Origin: Gnetum montanum
Taxonomy: Eukaryota; Streptophyta; Gnetopsida; Gnetales; Gnetaceae
Direction of reading: 5' to 3'
Length of the DNA: 64,000 bases
Assembly: GCA_015680685.1 (NCBI GenBank)
Contig: MNCI01004262.1
Coordinates: 897,663 to 961,662 of the forward strand
Shown here: one piece after another, positions 1-11,650 of the stretch
How the letters are laid out: every line of letters begins with the position of its first letter
Numbering within the stretch: the first letter of the stretch is position 1
Notes under the pieces: model-generated
Told to the model about the DNA's origin: nothing
The model's database searches: none
What the model saw: the letters and a program-made list of their open reading frames with translations, nothing else
Made by a program: the position numbers and the translations under genes

Positions 1-370
1 TAGTTTTCTTGTGGAACTATCTCTTTCTCTGGGGAAAATTAGGAGTAGATTGAGGAGTTGTGCTCAAATGTTTTTGCAAAATTTTATTTGTTACAAGTAG
101 GTATTATAAGGACTGCGTAGACTAGGTAGTTGAACAAAATAGGAAAATTTCAACAACTCACAGTACTTGGCAAAGTTGGCTAAATCTCTTTAAAGTAAGT
201 CATTAGTAGTTTACACGCAACGCAATCGTTACATTTCTCACAACCGCATGCTGCAACAACACACACACATACTCACATTAACTACTGAGTTTATTTGGAG
301 GTATCTGGGCCTTGGTGTTGTCAGAGACTAGCAGGCACCTAAATCCTGTTCAAGGACACTCGTTGGCAGT
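1..370 (+). repeat. LTR-end-like direct repeat, copy 1 (element H)
   Basis: This stretch aligns by eye with 3926-4026 followed by 9660-about 9995. Shared landmarks are TAGTTTTCTTGTG (1 and 3926), the GGACT..TAGACTA block (about 113 and 9665) and GTTTATTTGGAGGTAT (288 and 9844). The second copy is split by a complete element at 4027-9654. Direct repeats flanking an RT fragment fit the 3' ends of two LTRs of one element. The true LTR end is unclear, because weak similarity runs to about 370. No open reading frame of note. Confidence 0.6.
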
Positions 371-536
371 CGCGTCCCAAACAGTCGCCAACACTTTGTT
401 AAAGAATAATTTGCATAAATTTGCAAGGTTCTAAAACAATATTAAAACATTCAAGCCTAATTTTGTGACTCACAAAATTCCATTGGTTAAATATTATAAA
501 GAAAGTAAGCAAAAGTAAAGGAAGTTTAATCTATCA

Positions 537-745
537 TTTGATCCAGTCATGAAAGTTGAAATTAAAAAGCTATTGCAAGCCAGAATTATATATTCTATCT
601 AATATTCAATCTTGCTAGCTAATTTGGTGCTTGTATGGAAAAAGAATGGTGACATTAGGCTATGCATTGATTTTAGAAATTTTAATTAAGCTTTAGAAAA
701 GGACAAATATTCCTTACCTAGGATGGTGTTTTTGTCAAATATTCT
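537..745 (+). pseudogene. Ty3/gypsy reverse transcriptase fragment
   Basis: The plus strand reads in broken frames as the N-terminal part of a gypsy RT. The start, around 540-600, resembles the region before the palm (EIKKLLQARII). Then 620-690 reads as a lysine-lysine-asparagine-glycine turn followed by the RLCIDFRNFN motif, which is diagnostic of the family. In-frame stops and small shifts interrupt it. The reading ends near 745, where the degenerate array begins, so only about 70 residues remain and the catalytic YxDD box is absent. It is probably the only surviving coding part of element H. Confidence 0.75.
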
Positions 746-2990
746 CTACAATGTGAACTCATAGAGGTAAAAAATGGCTCTATGAAGGAGCTCTACCATG
801 TAAGCTTTGTTAAGTTAGCTCATTTTCATAGAACCAAAGATTGGTTTTATGAAAATATTTTACAAGCCACATCAACTCTATAGAAACAACCTTACCATGT
901 GAAATCATAGAGGTAGTTGGTAGAGTTTAAAAATGACTCTACAAAAAAGCTCTACCATGTCAATTTGTAGAGCCAGTTTAAAGAGCTTGAAAATATCTCT
1001 ACAAAATAGCTCTACTAGGTTAGCTTTGGAGTTTTTGTGGGTAGGTACAAAAATGACCTTACGATGTCATCTCATAGAGGTAGCTTGAAGAGTTTAAAAA
1101 TGGCTCTAGAAAGAATCTCTACAACATCAACCAGGCTCATCATGCCTTGTCACAATTCGTAGAAGAGGCTTATAGAGTTGAAAAAGCATTTCTTTAAAAG
1201 AGCACTATCACATTAGCCTAATGTCATGTTAGCTTGTAGAGAAGCTTTGCAAAATTAAAAAATGGCTCTACAAAATGGTTCTACCATGTCAACTTATAAA
1301 GAAGCTTTGTAGAATCGAAAAATGGCTCTATGAAGTGATTCTTTCACATCAATAGGGCCACATTAGCAAGTATATATAGCCTAGACTTTGATGTTTCATT
1401 TGCCACATTAGCACTACCATGTTAGCATTATCATATCTATTCTTAGTGAAGAGATCGTTTATAGAACCATATTTTCATTTTATAGATGAGCTTTGCCACA
1501 TCAGCTTTACCTCATGGTAAATGATTTGTAGAGCTTAAAAGAAGCTTTACAAAATGGTTCTACCATGTTAATAGTGCCATGTTAACTCATAGGGCTAGTT
1601 TGAAGAGCTAAAAAATGGCTCTAGAAAGAATCTTTATCACTTTAGCACCATGTTTAATTAGCTTATAAAGCTAGTTTGTAGGATTAGAATTTGGTTCTAT
1701 GAAAGAACTCCAACATGTTAGTAGCTTTTAAGAACAGACTTGAAGAACCAAAATCTCACTATGCAAATAAGCTCACTTTACCATTCTACCATGTTAGCTA
1801 GTAGAGTGGGTTCATAAAATGGAAAATAGGTTTTACAAATTGGTTCTACAAGCCACATTGGCATTGAAAATCTACTCTACCATGTAAGCTCACTAAGTTG
1901 TGCAAGCTCAAAATTATTCTATAAGAAAGAGCTAAAGAAGACTTTATGAGCCACGTCATTATCAGACCACCTAAAATTATAAAAGAGGTTGGTAGAGCTA
2001 AAAAATGACTCTACAAGCCATCTTGTTTTAATTTCTACCATGTTACCTCATCAAGCTCACTAATGAAGCTAAAATTTAATTCAATGAATGAGCTCATAAT
2101 TAGTTCTACCATGTTAGCTACTTCCAATGAATTTGTAAAGACTTTGGGATTACAAAACTAGTCTATTAACCTTGGCATCTAGATGAAGATCTATGAGTTG
2201 ATGAGGAATGAAAAGCCTTATTTTTCATGTCAATAGAACCTAACATTCTTTGACACATCAGCATTTGACGCATTAGCAAATAGGTGAGCCTCATCTTCTC
2301 ATCTAGAGAAAACATGGTTCATCTACAACATCAACACTTTGCTAGATCATCATGTAGATGAGGATTTATGAGCTCATGAGAAGTAAAAAGATTCATCTAC
2401 CACATTAGTAGAATTTATCTAGTCTAACATATCAACATTGTGCCATGTGAGCTCATAGAGGTAACTCGTAAATCCAAGAATTAGCTCTACAAGATTTCTC
2501 TACCATGCCAGCTCCTATTACGTCAGCTTGTAAAACCAGTTTGTAGAGCAATATTTCTATTATATGAGCAAGCCTTACCATGTTAGCCTATGCCATATGA
2601 GCACTATGCTATGTTAGCTCTTACAGCTCAAAAGTGGCTTTACAAAAGAGTGCTACCATGTTAGCATCCTGTTGCGATAGCTCATAGAGCCAGTTTATAA
2701 AACTGAAGTTCCACCCTATGAAAAAGCTCATAAATAACTCTTCCATATCAAAGCTCATTCTAGGGTTATAAAACGTTACATTTTTCATTCATGCATGTTT
2801 CATGTTAATCCAACTTGACAAGGTAGGGTGTAGCATATAGAATGAAACATTAGCATTACAAAGAAGCTATACAATCATTCTACCATATTAGCTCCTTTGT
2901 GCAACAAATCAAAAATAACTCTATGAGAAAATTCAAAAAGGTTTTATAGCCCATGCCATATCAAAAGATGTAAATAGAGTTAGAAAATGA
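745..2990 (+). repeat. Degenerate array of GTAGAGC / GCTCTAC words
   Basis: About 2.2 kb is built from loosely repeated phrases such as TAGAGCTAAAAAATGGCTCTAC, ACCATGTTAGCTCATAGAG and close variants, spaced roughly 40-80 bases apart and strongly diverged. The two core words are reverse complements of each other, so each unit can fold back on itself. The array lies upstream of a TATA-like box at 3408, which suggests that it is the U3 part of a very long LTR. No coding sequence seen. Confidence 0.7.
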
Positions 2991-4026
2991 GGTTAAGAGT
3001 ATCACAGAACCATCATCAAAGTTTAGAGTAGAGAACATGAAGCCACAATTAAAGCATGGAGCCATTATAAGGAAAATAAGCTATAAAACAAAGAGAAGTA
3101 GAAATTGAAGAGTTAATAGAAAGCCATTATAGATTTTCTAACTAAATCTATTATAGGAGAAATGACTACAAAAGAAGTCTTAAAGAAGCTTAACCAAATA
3201 CAATGAATTAGACTAATAAAAACTCTATGAATTAGGTTGATAAAAGCTCTTTGAAATTATGAAAGTTATCAATTGAGGGATCTTAAATTCATAGAAAAAT
3301 GAAACTTTATTAACAAAATAGTTATCCCATATCTTGCCATGATATAAGCTAAATGTGAAGAAAATGTAGCTTTAGATCTTTGTAATGGTTGTATCTACCA
3401 AAGGCTACTATAAAAAGTCCAGTATAGATTTGTAGAAGTAGGATTAGGGGGAAGGGAAGGGGAAAGGTGGAGATTCGAGAGAAGATATTGAAAAGCTAGG
3501 AGCATTCTCCTGCAGAGTGATCTAATTTTAGTTTTGATTTAGCTATTTTACTTCTATCTTGTGAGTTTATTCTAACTTTCCTACTTTACCTTAGTTTCTT
3601 AACTAGTGGTAAAGATTGTATTGTACTTGGAATATTGTTCTAAGAATTTTTGGATTGCTTGAATAGTTATGTGTTTAGCAATTATTGATATTTATTAACT
3701 AGCTTTAGAACAACCTTAGTTCTTTTCAAAGTGCTTTTACATGTTAATAGAAGCCTTATGTAAAACTTTCTTGTTTGAGTCTAAGGATTTAACAATTCTT
3801 GGTATTGTTGATTGACCAGAATAGCTTTATTTTCCAAAAGTATTAGTACCTTATTTTAATGCTTAAGACTTTATGTAATTCTCCTACTTTATTTTTGAAA
3901 ATCCATTGAATCTTGCTCTATTTTTAGTTTTCTTGTGAAATTTTATCTATATAGAAAATTGGTAATAGATTTTATTAAATTACACTTTAGTACTTAATAA
4001 AAGGCTAGATTGCACAGGTAGCATAT
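2991..4026 (+). repeat. LTR-like downstream part of element H (promoter, R and U5)
   Basis: After the array the sequence is AT-rich, with the TATA box at 3408, a purine tract at 3447-3473, and a stretch from 3926 matching the window start. It is cut at 4026 by the nested element; the 5 bases before the cut (CATAT, 4022-4026) are repeated at 9655-9659. The LTR resumes at 9660. No gene seen. Confidence 0.55.
3408..3417 (+). promoter_or_regulatory. Putative LTR TATA box (element H)
   Basis: CTATAAAAAG is followed 30-60 bases downstream by a purine-rich leader (3447-3473, runs of G and A) and then by U5-like sequence that ends in the direct-repeat copy at 3926. This order (array, TATA, purine leader, U5) is usual for plant LTR promoters. 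Inference from position and sequence only. Confidence 0.45.
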
Positions 4027-4838
4027 TGATGAGTGCTAAGGTACCCCTACACTCAACCATACAAATATGAGCTTTTCACGCATGATCTGGTCGAACTTCG
4101 CAGATGGACTAGTTGTGGTATCTAGATAGTTACTCGTAGATCACAGTTCACTGTCTTCCAAAAATTACTTGTATTGTCATGGTTGTATGGTTAAGTAAGC
4201 TTGAGGTATATGATTTTTATAGCTTTTGTATTTTTTATCTTCTGCTAACAAAGGAGAGGGAGAGAGAACTAAGTGGCTAACTTACATTAACTATTCATTA
4301 ATTAAGTTCTAAATGTTCCTAACACTAGTATCCATTCCCACTTGCCGTACACATCTTGAACCAGTGCAACGCTGTTGGGATTACCAAACACTAATTGTTA
4401 TTGGGTTACCAAGTGCTACACGCATGCTCGAAGCGGTCGTACTGAGTGTATTTAACTAAGAGGGTTGAAGATTGAGAGAGAGATTAATTAACTAGGAAAG
4501 CATTAAAAATTCAACAATAATTAATTACTAATTAGCTTAATCTATATGCTGCAAGGTTTATCATAAAGTTCATCTTTATTTTCGTACAAAAATGTGTGCT
4601 TAGGTACAAATTGCTCGAATAAAGATCCGTTCACTCTATGACTCCTACGGCAGGCACACAAAAATTATTCTAACTCTGGACTAATAAAACTATAAGAGTT
4701 TGGTTAAGGGTCTAAGTCTAACTCCCTGGAACCAAGGGAGTCACCTCTTATTTATAGAAGATGAGTCAAGATGTGATATCGCGTGGTAGATGTGATATCG
4801 TGGATGTGATATCGCATACACGATATCGCGGCTCATCA
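4027..4838 (-). repeat. 3' LTR of the 4-kb element
   Basis: 812 bases with TG...CA ends inside a 7-base terminal inverted repeat (TGATGAG / CTCATCA). U3, at the right end because the element is on the minus strand, carries several GATATC-centred palindromes (4770-4830). A TATA box (reverse complement CTTATTTATAG, 4746-4756) follows in transcription order. Confidence 0.9.
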
Positions 4839-4848
4839 TACCCCCATG
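4839..4848 (-). other. Polypurine tract of the 4-kb element
   Basis: Minus strand CATGGGGGTA lies directly before the LTR start TGATGAG. The same tract precedes LTRs at 59476 (plus) and 63164 (minus). Confidence 0.85.
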
Positions 4849-5028
4849 ACTGAATGAAAACTTGTCCTGGAGTTGCTTACAAAATATTGGAAAGGTATGG
4901 GATTATTGACTTGAATGATAACTAATGTTGAATGGGATGACGTGTGAACAGATCAATCATTACAATACATAACAACATTAGTGTTCATGACCATAAGAGT
5001 GAACACTATACACAACTGACATCCAGCC

Positions 5029-5193
5029 TTATTTGGTAGCTAAGAGAGAAGAGAGAAAAGAAGAAGAAGTGTTGCTACTGATGCCAAGATTGCACCTTCC
5101 ATTATCCATCCATAACCATGCCATCAATTTTGTTCCTTGCACAACCATTCCAGCACCAGTCCATCCTGAGTGTTTCCTCTAGATCTAGTCCAT
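5029..5193 (-). pseudogene. Small sense ORF near the polypurine tract, copy 1
   Basis: A 55-codon frame beginning MD at 5193 with two early stops. It aligns with 59122-59316 (plus, intact) and 63535-63359 (minus, intact). Shared residues include M-D-W at the start, a basic residue plus H, an M-Q-G/V-Q-G turn, M-A-W/M-A-R-L, and D-N-x-R-x-N-L-G. No known domain recognised. It lies within about 350 bases of the polypurine tract in all three copies. Confidence 0.45.
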
Positions 5194-5397
5194 TGCTATA
5201 TGATTGCCTTCTGCACACAAAACACAGTCACATATGAGCAAGCATATATAAATCACAATACAATTGATACCTTACCTCAATGTAAGGTCCATTGGTTAAG
5301 TTTTGATATGGCCAATACAGATTCTAGAGATATAACACTAGTGACTACCCAAGGTGTAGGGGTTAGAAAAAATTGAAAAAATTGGACCAAGGCCCCC

Positions 5398-5493
5398 ATG
5401 ACTAAGAGCGATCCTCCAGTAGAGATAGAATGGAAAAAGATAAGGAATAAGAAAGATGGAGAAAAAGAAACAACAACAATGCTAATAAAATGA
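5398..5493 (+). pseudogene. Antisense small ORF, copy 1
   Basis: Transcribed opposite to its element. It starts with ATG (M-T-K-S-D-P-P-V) and stays open for 31 codons. Element E (58916-58821, minus) starts with M-T-K-S-K-H-P-V and J (63757-63885, plus) with M-T-K-S-E-P-L-V. Beyond the stop, similarity continues to about 5690 in a shifted frame, including the N-A-S-G-S-S-P-K-Q stretch also read in E (58884-58633). The homology suggests a longer ancestral antisense ORF, now broken here. Antisense ORFs between pol and the 3' LTR are known in some plant gypsy elements; identity with those is not shown. Confidence 0.5.
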
Positions 5494-5699
5494 ATGTCAG
5501 AGATGGGAATGAACAAAACAAATGTTGATTGCTAGAATGTTTAAGGTAAAGAAGTTAACTGATGCACCAAATAGGAATGCCAGTGGGTCCTCCCCAAAGC
5601 AGGTTCATGCCCTTTTATGCCCTAACAACCCACATTCAAAGAGTTCGTAGGTTCTGGAAATGTCATTTGGGAGCAATAGTTAAAGAATTAACCCTAAGA

Positions 5700-6500
5700 A
5701 TTCACCAAAGAGAAAACAATGCATCAACCAAAATATAGACTACTGATACAACCAGCAATGAGGTGGAAAGTGGAGAAAGAATGATGGGGAGAAGAGAATG
5801 GAATGGAGTCTCAAGAACAAGGTGGTGTACAACCCCTTGTGTATTTATGGTTAATGTGACTAAGTAGATCTCATTCCAAATCTAGCCTCAAACAATCCAC
5901 ATTTAGTGACTTCGCATTAATACACTTGGCCAATCCATCCACTTGAATTAACAAGAATGCTTCTGCCAAAGAGTCACCACCATTCCAAGGAAATGAGAAA
6001 GGAAAAAGTAGGAAGCGAGAGAGGGCCTTAGTTAGAGAGAACATGTTATTTAGTTCCATAACTAGTGCTTGTAGCCTAGATGATTATTTTGTCTAAGGGG
6101 TGTGCTTTGAATTTTCACTATTGTTTGTGTGTTGTTGTTGTTGTTTTTTTTTGCATGAGAACCACACCATGCAAAGACTTATTTTTATTGGCTCAGCTTC
6201 CTAAAAATGGAGAAACATCGGAATGGTAAGGAAAACTCAAGAAGAAAACATCCAATCACCCAAGAGAATAGCTAGCACAAATGCATCAAATCCCTTTGAA
6301 ATCACACCCTTTTTAGTCCTTGAGACCTTCCTTAGTTTGAGAAATGCCCAGTCACCAATTCATTAATAGTTTTATTATTAGAGAAGGTGACTACATAGTT
6401 CCAAGCCAAGAGAGACCATAGAAATTCATGGATGCATGGATGGCATGGACTCATTACCTGTTATATCAAAAGAACCATACCTTAGTATCAACATTATAAC
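5700..6500 (-). repeat. Conserved 3' non-coding block, copy 1
   Basis: Matches the reverse complement of 57830-58600 in element E, with long recognisable runs (for example CCAAGCCAAGAGAGACCATAG at about 6400-6420 and the block at 5871-6059). A microsatellite sits near 6129-6150 ((TTG)n plus T-run); in element E the same place carries a (AAAAG)n run. Function unknown; conservation across copies suggests a shared ancestor or a required 3' region. Confidence 0.7.
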
Positions 6501-7439
6501 TCAAAGGTAAAAATGAAACATTAGCAATCAATAGAATATAGTTCATACCACCATCATGAGTAGTTATTAGGTGACAAATCTAACAAAACAAAAACAACAA
6601 ACAAAGACAAAAAAAAAAAACAAAAACAAAAAAAGCAGTCACCCAAAGAAATGAAAAAGTATAATGATGTTGCAAAACAAAAAGTTGTAAAATTAAAGAG
6701 AATGAAAAATATTTATTAATCCTGCTTGTTATTAGAATGAGGGATATCCCCCATAACTAAACGATTGAGCATGGCAAGGATTAATAAATGAAAGATGAGG
6801 ATCCTTGCATGTTGGAAATATCAAAACTTGGTCATATTTACCCCATTGGGGTTCATACACCTGATTATAGTAAGCATAGTGGGGCAATTTATAAGATGTG
6901 GTTCACGAGTAAAGAGTTGACCCACTATGATACTTGAGATCGTAAGATGGTATGCAAGGATTAGGATGTCGTCCTCCATGGCTGTATTCATTGGGCCGTA
7001 TGGTTGTTGGAGTGTTAATTTGTGGCCCTGATGAAGTGACACGATGTGTTGGGTTCAAAGAGAAGGATGCATCATAGTGTTGGACTTGTGCTGAGTTGGA
7101 GAATGCAGCGGCCTCGAAACTGTGCTTTCCCTTCCTATGGTCATGTCTAAAGAAGGGACTCCTTTGATGTTGAGGAGGTCTCTCATTGCTGTTGGCAATA
7201 GTAGCACAAGTAACGTTCGTGGGTTTTTGCTATGGTGCAAACACTTTAGGAACAATAGGTGGTGATGTAGAAGGAGGGAAAGTATGAGAATGCTGAAATT
7301 TAGGAGAAGTGTAAGGTCCACAAGGAAGTGGCTATGTTGAGAACTTGGGCTGATAGTACCGAGGAGAATCATAATGCGGCGAGATAGAGTATGTTGACCC
7401 ATTTGGGGAAATAGGATGTTGGACTAGATACACATTTAG
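6500..7439 (-). other. Gag-downstream region, no intact gene
   Basis: AT-rich internal sequence of the 4-kb element, read on the minus strand. Several short open stretches remain (7402-7055 is the longest), but none shows a recognised domain. The protease found at the equivalent place in element E was not recognised. 6600-6640 is A-rich simple sequence. Confidence 0.5.
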
Positions 7440-8516
7440 ATTCAGATGATATGAAGGGTGTCTCCAGTTTAGGGATGGCTTCCCCCATGACTGGGATTGT
7501 TGCCACTATGATTGAATACAGTATCTCTGTACGAACTCTGTGTGTAACGTGTTTCCCCAATGCTCATATAAATGTAACAAGATTGGGCATTGGCCCTTGG
7601 GATGATCATACAGGCGAATGTTGCATTCATACGTATGATCGGCAGTTGGGCTCTTATTTTCGTCATCCCTTCTTTCCGATTGTCTAATGATATTTTGTCC
7701 TACTTCTTGGGTTGTCAAAACTCTATCTTCAATAATATTGATATATTCTCCACACTTTTATGCATCCATTCCAGCATCTTATTGATCTTTACCTCAATTT
7801 CCTCTAATGATTGTTGTACTGGCAAAGATGGTTCTTCCTCCTTGAGATAGGTTGATTTCCCCTTTTGTGATTATGGACCTCTGTTAAGTTGAGATTTTGG
7901 TCCCATTGATGTTTTTCAACACTCTCCCATCTAGCCATTTCTCCTTCTTCTTTTGCTACCCACTTAATAAGCTCTTGGAATTGATGGGTTCGTAGTTTAT
8001 ATAGTTGACCTTGGGCATACATCGCTAGGGTCTCTCTTGTTTCATCACGAAGCCCATCAATGATATGGTACATTAGCCTTTCCTCAGAGAACTCATGACC
8101 TGGATAGTTGTTTAATAGTGCATAATATCTTTCTAAGGCCATGTCCAAGGGTTCATGTTGTGCTTATTTCTAGTCTTGGATTTGTTTCCTCAAGGTAGAC
8201 ACTCTTGCATAGGTTTGATATCTTTCATTAAAGAGTTCTACCATTGTTGGCCAATGTCGTATTGAATTGAATTTGGTTTTAAAGATCTATACCATACTTT
8301 TGCTTGGCCAATGAGTATCATAGGGAAGAGCTTGAGATTTTTTCAACTGTTATCAATGTTGTTCCATGCATAGGCATCGTATAAGGCTTGTAAATGTTGT
8401 TGCATATCTAACTCATAGCCTCTTGAGAAATTGGGGAAGTTGTTTAAATCGAGCCTGGGTAGGCAACTCTCTTTACGATGCCTATAGGAGATTCGAACAG
8501 CCTCTTGTACTTGCAT
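7440..8516 (-). pseudogene. gag: Degenerate Athila-like gag
   Basis: Reading on the minus strand can start at the ATG at 8516 (MQVQEAVRIS). It goes through a capsid-like block with the motif AKVWYRSLKPNSI near 8290, then after a frameshift the block at 8148-7804 with ERYYALLNNYPGH and GLRDETRETLAMYAQGQL. The last block matches the gag of element E (55450-55650), including KWVAKEEGE. The downstream part (7800-7440) is broken in several frames and reads as a charged tail. Gag forms the particle in which the RNA is reverse transcribed. Frameshifts and stops mean this copy cannot make an intact protein. Confidence 0.75.
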
Positions 8517-8840
8517 TAGGCTTGTAGTGGCTAGTAGGGGTTCATTGTCATCAAGTAAGTTATGCTTTCATGCATTGGGACGATGTTGCCTTCATTTATG
8601 TTTATAAAAAATCCCCACCTCGGATTGTGTACTCCAATCTTCATTATCATATAATTCGTTGGTTCTCCAATGAACTGCCTCACCAGATGTGGTATTATCA
8701 TAGTCTTGTAGGAGAGGCATGATTGTGAAATTTTGTGTGAATTTGTATGTGATTTTTTGTAATTATTTATCCCTAAAAGATATATCATTAATTCTTATAT
8801 AGCGACCTTGTATGATATAACTAATCTAGATAACTAGCAT

Positions 8841-8861
8841 CGTCCCTAGCAATGGCGCCAA
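8841..8861 (-). other. Primer binding site, tRNA-Asp type
   Basis: On the minus strand, immediately after the LTR, the sequence begins TTGGCGCCATTGCTAGGGAC. Apart from two transitions this matches the complement of the 3' end of plant tRNA-Asp(GUC), the usual primer of Athila-type elements. It fixes the element's orientation. Confidence 0.85.
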
Positions 8862-9654
8862 TGATGAGTGATGAGGTACCCCTACACTCAACCATATGAA
8901 TATGAGCGTTTCACACATGATCTGGTCGAACTCTGTAGATGGACTAGTTGTGGTATCTAGACAGTTACTTGTAGATTGTAGTTCGCTGTCTTTCCAAACT
9001 TACTTGTATTGTCATGATTATATGGTTAAGTAAGCTTGGGGTATATGATTTTTATAGCTTTTGTATTTTTATGTCTTCTGCTAATAAAGGAGAGGGAGAG
9101 AGAACTAAGTGGCTAACTTACATTAACTATTCATTAATTAAGTTCTAAATGTTCCTAACACTAGTATCCATTCCCACTTGTCGTACACATCCTGAACTAG
9201 TGCAACGCTACTGGGATTACCAAATGCTAATCGTTACTGGGTTACCAAGCACTACACGCATGCTCAAAGCGATCGTATTGAGTGTATTTAACTAAGGATG
9301 GTTGAAGGTTGAGAGAGAGATTAATTAACTAGGAAAGCATTAAAAATTTAACAATAATTAAGTACTAATTAGCTTAATCCATATGTTGCAAGGTTTATCA
9401 TAAGGTTTGTCTTTATTACTGTACATGAATGTGTGCTCAGGTACAAATTGCTTGAATAAAGATATCTTCACTTTATGACTCCTGCTGTGGGCACACAAAA
9501 ATTATTCTAACTTTGGACTAATAAAACTGGAAGAGTTTGGCTAAGGGTCTAAGTCTAGCTCCCTTATTTATAGAAGATGAGGTAGGATGCGATATCGTGT
9601 ATGCGATATTGCATGGCAGATGTGATATTGCGTATGTGATATCACAGCTCATCA
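8862..9654 (-). repeat. 5' LTR of the 4-kb element
   Basis: 793 bases, closely matching 4027-4838 from the GGTACCCCTACACTCAACC block to the GATATC palindromes (about 9585-9645). TATA box on the minus strand at 9573-9563. It ends next to the tRNA-Asp-type primer site. Confidence 0.9.
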
Positions 9655-9659
9655 CATAT

Positions 9660-9995
9660 AATTTGGACTACATGGACTAAGTAGCTTTGATACAGTAGGG
9701 GATTTTATTTAATTATAGGTTAGAGTAAAGATGTTTGATTTTTTTTCATGAAAGTTAATTTGGTTTTTTTGCCTCTTAGTATGTAATATTATGAAGTTTA
9801 TATTAAATGATAGCTCAAAACACATAGTTTCTCTATAAGCACTAAGTTTATTTGGAGGTATTCAGGCCTTGGTGTTTTCAAAGAGCTACAAACACCTAAA
9901 CCTAAGTTTTAAAAGAACACCTCATCATGTGATTTTTATCATGGGGAAGAGGGCAATGCTGGCAGTCCAAAGTAGATCCCAACATTACCATTCAT
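9660..9995 (+). repeat. LTR-end-like direct repeat, copy 2 continued (element H)
   Basis: Continues the sequence interrupted at 4026 and aligns with 113-370, including GTTTATTTGGAGGTAT at 9844 and a TGGCAGTCC block near 9970. Confidence 0.6.
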
Positions 9996-10759
9996 GGAAT
10001 ATGCTTAGGTATGAGCTACTAAAATAAGACTTTGTAAAATCAACTGAAATTGATACTACAAGTACTTGCTAACTTCTACAAGAAATTATGAAAAATATTG
10101 CAAGAAAACTTTTCTATAATCAAATTGTATCATAAATATGATAGGTTAATCTTATTTATAGGTATTTTTTACAACTCCAACTTCACATTTGCGACTTTGC
10201 ATAAGAAATTGTAATGTCATAGGTAACTATGAAATTATTTTATTATTTATCATATCCTAATAATTATTTGAAATCCATCATTGAGTTATATTAAATTAGA
10301 ATAACGTTTGTTACAAAATTATGAAAGTGGCATTGAATAACTAACAGACTAATTCGAGTGCCACATTACAAACTTTATTTGAGTGATTTTATACAAAATA
10401 AAAAATAGAATATATAATAAAAGGTTATCAACCTTGTAAGAGATATTTCTAAATTTTTGAAAATGGATCTTCATGTCATGCTTAATGATGATGGTTTTTC
10501 ATATCTTTATGGTTCTTATGATTGCTCTACTGGTATCCTTTCTTTCATGTGAAAATGGATAAGGATTGTCTTAAACTTCTTGTCACTTATTTGTGGCCCT
10601 CCAACCTTCTAAGTGGGATCTATAAGTTCATGTGTGATTGGAACATTTCACAAACATAGTAATTCTGGGAACATCTTATTGGTCTAAACAAACTATGCAA
10701 CAAAATTAATGCACTTTGAAACACTACCATATTTAGACTATAGCATGTTGGCTGTAAAT
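9996..10759. other. AT-rich stretch, nothing recognised
   Basis: About 760 bases of AT-rich sequence without a convincing ORF, repeat array or known domain on either strand. Confidence 0.5.
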
Positions 10760-11470
10760 TTTGGCAAAAAGTGGGAACTATGCTCAAACCCTCTATAGAG
10801 AATAGAGAGCATAGTCTCCCAGAGCATAGTTAGTTGGAGGGAAAAATATTGAAATTTTGCCTAAGTGTTGAGACTATGCTCTCCTCCAAGCACACCATTC
10901 TAGAGCATAGATAGCATAGTTGTGGAGAGCGTAGTCAGAAAAAGGCTAGTTTTCACAAATTTTGCAAGGTGTTGAGACTACACTTAACCCCAGTTGAGAG
11001 CGTAGTCAACCTCTCAAGGAGAGCATAGTCAAAAGGAGATAAGCTTCACAAATTTTGTCAAGTGTTAAGACTATGCTCACCCCTAGTTGGGAGCATAGTC
11101 AGCCTCTCAGGGAGAGTGTAGTCTACAAAAAATCCATTTTTCTCACAGATTTCACCAGGAGTGAGACTACTCTCTCCCCTAGCCCAAATCATAGTCAACC
11201 TTTAGAAGAGCGTAGTCAGCAAGGATAGTATCCAATGGCCTTCACAGTGTAGCAATGATGCTCAACTTAGCTGTAGAATGTAGTCAACTCACCTTCAGAA
11301 AGTGTAGTAAGTAAAATTCTTCTTTTTTGTATCCCCTTTTGCCCAAAAATTGTAACTATGCTTGATCCCATGTGAGAGTGTGGAGAGCATAGTGCAGCAA
11401 GGTGTAGCCTTTGAGTGTCATTTTTAGGTATCTTACAGCTCTCTTGGTGCACACACATGTAGTTGGCAAT
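10760..11470 (+). repeat. Array of GACTATGCTC / GAGCATAGTC words
   Basis: About ten degenerate units in which GAGACTATGCTC, or a variant, is followed by GAGAGCATAGTC. The two are reverse complements. The spacer often contains CTCTCAGGGAGAG, itself partly palindromic, and AAATTTTGCCAAGTGTT. The same words recur at 21240-22480. Its position upstream of a TATA box (11641) suggests an LTR U3 (element A). Confidence 0.75.
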
Positions 11471-11640
11471 GTAGCCATAGTCTCATAGTCTTGTAGAGTC
11501 TAGTAGAGCACAACAAAGCATAACACCATCAATACCATTAGCCCCATTGCTACACCACATGAACAATGATTGCATAAGGGTAGTCCTAGCCATTCTATCC
11601 ACCATGTGGTAGCCATCCTACATTTCCTGCTAACCCTATA

Positions 11641-11650
11641 CCTATAAATG
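11641..11650 (+). promoter_or_regulatory. Putative LTR TATA box (element A)
   Basis: CCTATAAATG is followed by a purine-rich leader (11669-11700, GAGGGGAGGGAGAGAGGAAG). Inferred LTR promoter from its position between the array and the leader. Confidence 0.4.

Larger units (their letters stand above)
4027..9654 (-). mobile_element. Complete Athila-like LTR element, gag only, minus strand
   Basis: A 5.6 kb element with two LTRs (4027-4838 and 8862-9654), TGATGAG...CTCATCA termini and a 5-bp target duplication CATAT on each side (4022-4026 and 9655-9659). Read on the minus strand it has a primer site matching the 3' end of plant tRNA-Asp at 8861-8841, a degenerate gag at about 8516-7440, a long 3' region with small ORFs, and a polypurine tract (CATGGGGGTA) at 4848-4839. 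No protease, RT or integrase could be found, so it appears non-autonomous. The LTRs are similar by eye, so it is younger than the host LTR it landed in. The tRNA-Asp site and gag resemble the Athila lineage. Confidence 0.9.
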
